The notes beneath the pieces are model-generated. The model searched no databases. It had not been told where the DNA came from and was given only the letters and a program-made list of their open reading frames with translations. The translations under genes and the position numbers were made by a program. DNA of 64,000 nucleotides. Source: Pseudomonas sp. CFBP13508 (GTDB lineage: Bacteria > Pseudomonadota > Gammaproteobacteria > Pseudomonadales > Pseudomonadaceae). Positions within the stretch are counted from its first letter, which is position 1, and the number at the start of each line of letters is the position of its first letter. The stretch lies in contig NZ_QFZZ01000004.1 in the NCBI RefSeq assembly GCF_005233515.1, positions 506,644 to 570,643 on the forward strand, given 5' to 3'. Below are positions 63,427 to 64,000 of this stretch, piece after piece.

Positions 63427-63799
63427 GCGTCGAGCGTATAACGCGATGGTGACCTGAAGCTCGATGCCGGTCGCGACATCAACGTCGTCGCCATCGCCGA
63501 AGCTACCGGCAACCTTACCGCCGAGGCCAAGCGGGACATCAACATGTCCTCGGCCGGTGAGGAACACAACGTCGAAACCCATAGCGAGGACGGCAAGAAA
63601 CGCCTCCATGAGCAGTACAACCACACCGTTTAAAAAGCTGTTGAATTAATCGCTGGCGGCGACGTAAAACCCAGCTCGGGCCGTGACATCACTTTGATCG
63701 CGGGTAAGATCTGCGCAGGCAACGACGTCTACACCGGCAATGACCTGAACCTGCTGGCCGCGCAGAACAAGGACCATACCCTATGCGACATGGAGGGGT
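63427..63799 (+). pseudogene. Degenerate copy of an internal cdiA segment
   Basis: This stretch aligns with 58211-58600 of cdiA, from GGDLKLDAGRDINV to NKDHTL, at high identity with two short in-frame deletions. An in-frame TAA at 63631 breaks the copy, and another TAA ends it at 63799. No start codon or ribosome site is visible. It is a duplicate from inside the exoprotein, not a complete toxin end, and its 3' edge coincides with a repeat copy. Confidence 0.85.
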
Positions 63800-64000
63800 A
63801 AAACGTGGTCTGTCCCCCGTTTTCAACAATATTTCTGACATGCTGGGAGGCTATAAAAACGCCAGCGGGACGATAGATATTTTTAGTGAGCTAAAGGTTT
63901 GCGCTAGCTGCAGCAATGCTATTGCACAATTCATGGATCGCTTTCCCAATATCAATGTGAATGTGATCGCGAACCCTAATGGTCATAGAATTTTGAGAGA
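63783..64000 (+). CDS. C-terminal fragment of a deaminase-type toxin, cut by the window edge
   Basis: The frame is open from an ATG at 63783 (another at 63840) to the window end. It reads ...NASGTIDIFSELKVCASCSN followed by AIAQFMDRFPNINVNV. The VCASC motif, then a helix and a strand (QF...FPNI.V.V), matches the second half of the bacterial toxin-deaminase fold, in which two Cys bind the catalytic zinc. The His-x-Glu half of the active site should lie upstream, but that sequence is the unrelated cdiA remnant and repeat. As it stands, the fragment is probably an inactive displaced toxin tip. Confidence 0.62.
   Translation, partial: MRHGGVKRGLSPVFNNISDMLGGYKNASGTIDIFSELKVCASCSNAIAQFMDRFPNINVNVIANPNGHRILR
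63798..63826. repeat. Repeat copy D
   Basis: AAAACGTGGTCTGTCCCCCG, followed by TTTTCA, joins the cdiA remnant to the deaminase-like fragment. Confidence 0.8.

Noticed and set aside
61283..63826. CRISPR-like array from the regularly recurring repeat
   Set aside because: Spacing is irregular, copies occur in both orientations and diverge, and genes lie between them, so these are dispersed palindromes and not CRISPR repeats.

Overview
The window looks like a chromosomal segment from a fluorescent-group Pseudomonas. It is G+C-rich, carries many dispersed REP/REPIN copies of the GTGGGAGCGAGCCTGCTCGC type, has a fused shaA-type cation antiporter operon, and encodes Pseudomonas-typical small families (DUF1652, DUF2789, a zinc-finger-less DksA2). 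No rRNA, tRNA or CRISPR array was seen. Species assignment is inference.

Layout. 1-2071: 5'-part of a GMC oxidoreductase and a divergent LysR regulator. 2091-3822: a REPIN, an ars operator and arsR-arsC-arsH, with no arsenite pump between them. 3927-8163: a frameshifted membrane-protein gene, an unknown gene, then a DUF2235 lipase (Tle1-like type VI effector) overlapping a DUF2931 lipoprotein that is its likely immunity partner. 8271-10961: an AlkC-like DNA glycosylase with a GST in one operon, and an RpiR regulator. 11359-17219: DksA2-like factor, a chemoreceptor without periplasmic sensor, several small proteins, an orphan betaine-type binding protein and a DUF3995 protein. 17334-23391: sha (mrp/pha) K+ or Na+/H+ antiporter operon G-F-E-D-C-A on the minus strand, with every junction overlapping. 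23630-30862: EamA exporter divergent from an XRE-cupin regulator, FAD-dependent protein, PpnN, small membrane proteins, and an SRAP/YedK protein. 31018-35874: an orphan sulfonate-type binding protein, polysaccharide deacetylase lipoprotein, NUDIX hydrolase and small proteins. 35881-39572: LysR divergent from gudP-gudD (glucarate catabolism). 39675-50402: LysR, YdiJ-type dehydrogenase, a pqiA-like pair, DUF1624 acyltransferase-like protein, sad with a divergent PtrR-like LysR, GST and alpha/beta hydrolase.

50554-64000 is the most interesting part: a two-partner secretion, contact-dependent inhibition locus of cdiBAI type. A strong sigma70-like promoter, whose -35 box lies inside a perfect palindrome, precedes cdiB. 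cdiA encodes about 2,758 residues and ends in a NucA/NucB-like DNase domain. A SUKH-like immunity gene follows 3 bases later. Downstream lies a more A+T-rich array of orphan and broken modules: a Y1/RAYT-like transposase with a 152-bp tandem duplication of its 3' end, a zinc-ribbon orphan protein, an immunity-like gene put out of frame by one extra CT in a (CT)5 tract, a degenerate copy of an internal cdiA segment, and the tip of a deaminase-type toxin cut by the window edge. Copies of one palindromic repeat (GGGGACAGACCACGTTT and its complement) sit at nearly every module boundary. This suggests a transposase-linked repeat that punctuates, and may help reshuffle, toxin/immunity cassettes.
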